NCBI GenBank assembly: GCA_045660245.1
Contig: JAZRDJ010000024.1
Span: 1 to 6,493, forward strand
DNA length: 6,493 nucleotides
Direction: 5' to 3'
DNA from: RGIG3872 sp045660245
GTDB taxonomy: Bacteria; Bacillota; Clostridia; Christensenellales; UBA1242
The notes below the pieces were generated by a model. It searched no databases. It was not told the DNA's origin and worked only from the letters and a program-made list of their open reading frames with translations. The translations under genes and the position numbers were made by a program. This document shows, in pieces, positions 5,908 through 6,493 of the stretch (positions are counted from its first letter, which is position 1; the number at the start of each line of letters is the position of its first letter).

Positions 5908-6429
5908 ATGATAACAAACATTGTGATTGCAAGTATTGATCGAAAAGCATCAAGAGAGGTCTCTGAGATTGTTGCGGAACAACTTGGTATGCACGTTTTG
6001 GACACAATCGAACTTTTTGAGTTTGACAATATCCCAAGATCGCTTGGACAAATTCTTGAAGAACAGGGAGAAAAATATTTCAGAAAAAAAGAAAAGAGCC
6101 TGTCTGGTTATGTGAGTGAATTTGAAAACACTGTGATCAGTGTGGATAGTGGTTGTGTGCTCGAACCAGACAATATTGAAAAACTCAAAACATCTGCAAT
6201 TATTGTGTATCTCGGCAAACCACAACAAGCATTAAAGAGCGCATTAAAAAATGAAAATTATGCAAACAAATACTTGAAAAAGTTCTATGATATTTCGCTT
6301 GAAAAAATCAAAAATAGAGTTAATTTGTGGAAAAGTTGTTCAGATATTGTGATAAATACAAATAACAAGTCTTCACTCAAGGTTGGAGCAGAAGTAATTC
6401 GCTCGATTGAAGAATATTTTTTAAAGTAA
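5908..6429 (+). CDS. Degenerate shikimate-kinase-like protein, probably catalytically inactive
   Basis: The 173-residue length and the overall pattern match shikimate kinase (AroK/AroL). Similar parts are AEQLGMHVLD (23-32), GEKYFRKKE (54-62), VISVDSGCVL (76-85), IIVYLGKP (98-105) and the C-terminal SDIVINTNNKSS. Key residues are nevertheless missing. The Walker A motif GxxxxGK[ST] is replaced by ASIDRKAS (8-15), with no glycine and no lysine at the proper place. The second Asp of the metal/shikimate-binding DxD is Ile34. The GGG shikimate loop is Asp-Ser-Gly (80-82), and the lid arginine motif RPLL is absent. Arg59 in FRKKE and Arg137 survive. The reading frame is intact with AAGGAG (5894-5899) 8 nt before ATG, so it is an expressed gene rather than an obvious pseudogene. 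I infer a non-catalytic role, perhaps ligand or partner binding; activity with an altered nucleotide site cannot be excluded. It follows the MBL gene by 46 nt and may be the last gene of that operon. Confidence 0.8.
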   Translation: MITNIVIASIDRKASREVSEIVAEQLGMHVLDTIELFEFDNIPRSLGQILEEQGEKYFRKKEKSLSGYVSEFENTVISVDSGCVLEPDNIEKLKTSAIIVYLGKPQQALKSALKNENYANKYLKKFYDISLEKIKNRVNLWKSCSDIVINTNNKSSLKVGAEVIRSIEEYFLK

Positions 6430-6442
6430 TTTCAAAAAAGTA

Positions 6443-6493
6443 TTTACAAATTGGCACATTGGGTGTATTATCTAGTCATATTTAAAAAAGAGG
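6443..6493 (+). promoter_or_regulatory. Strong promoter and ribosome binding site of a gene beyond the right edge
   Basis: TTTACA (6443-6448) and TATTAT (6466-6471) are separated by exactly 17 bp, each one base from consensus. RNA would start near 6478. The purine-rich AAAAAAGAGG at 6484-6493 looks like the start of a ribosome binding site, so a + strand gene should begin within about 10 nt after the window. No terminator is visible between the stop at 6429 and this promoter. Confidence 0.7.

Overview
The window is A+T-rich bacterial DNA from a low-GC Gram-positive (Bacillota), most likely an uncultured clostridial-type lineage. The reasons are the rnr-smpB-ssrA gene order, strong AGGAG/GGAGG ribosome binding sites, a TTG start, a one-piece tmRNA with a tag ending VALAA, and TAA plus TGA both used as stops. 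TGA as a stop argues against the Mollicutes code. All genes lie on the + strand.

Left part (2-2487), the trans-translation block. The 3' two thirds of rnr (RNase R) enters from the left edge. A promoter region with two perfect TATAAT boxes follows, then smpB and a complete ssrA (tmRNA, 2127-2487). SmpB and tmRNA rescue stalled ribosomes, and RNase R degrades the defective mRNA, so these three genes form one functional unit.

Middle (2488-3618). An unrecognised gene follows ssrA after a gap of about 50 nt with no visible terminator. It encodes a protein with one N-terminal membrane segment, a Glu-rich region containing a duplicated 14-residue motif, a coiled coil and an acidic tail. A good intrinsic terminator (3591-3618) closes this first transcription unit.

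Right part (3646-6429). A new promoter leads into a patatin-like phospholipase. It overlaps by 4 nt (ATGA) with a ComEC-type metallo-beta-lactamase-fold hydrolase that appears anchored in the membrane at both ends. After a short palindrome comes a shikimate-kinase-like protein that has lost its P-loop and other catalytic positions, probably a pseudoenzyme. A strong promoter and the start of a ribosome binding site at the right edge (6443-6493) belong to the next gene, outside the window.

No CRISPR array, insertion sequence, phage gene or other obvious mobile element is visible. The most interesting items are the degenerate shikimate kinase, the unknown membrane coiled-coil protein with its selected repeat, the doubly anchored hydrolase, and the architecture around smpB and ssrA.
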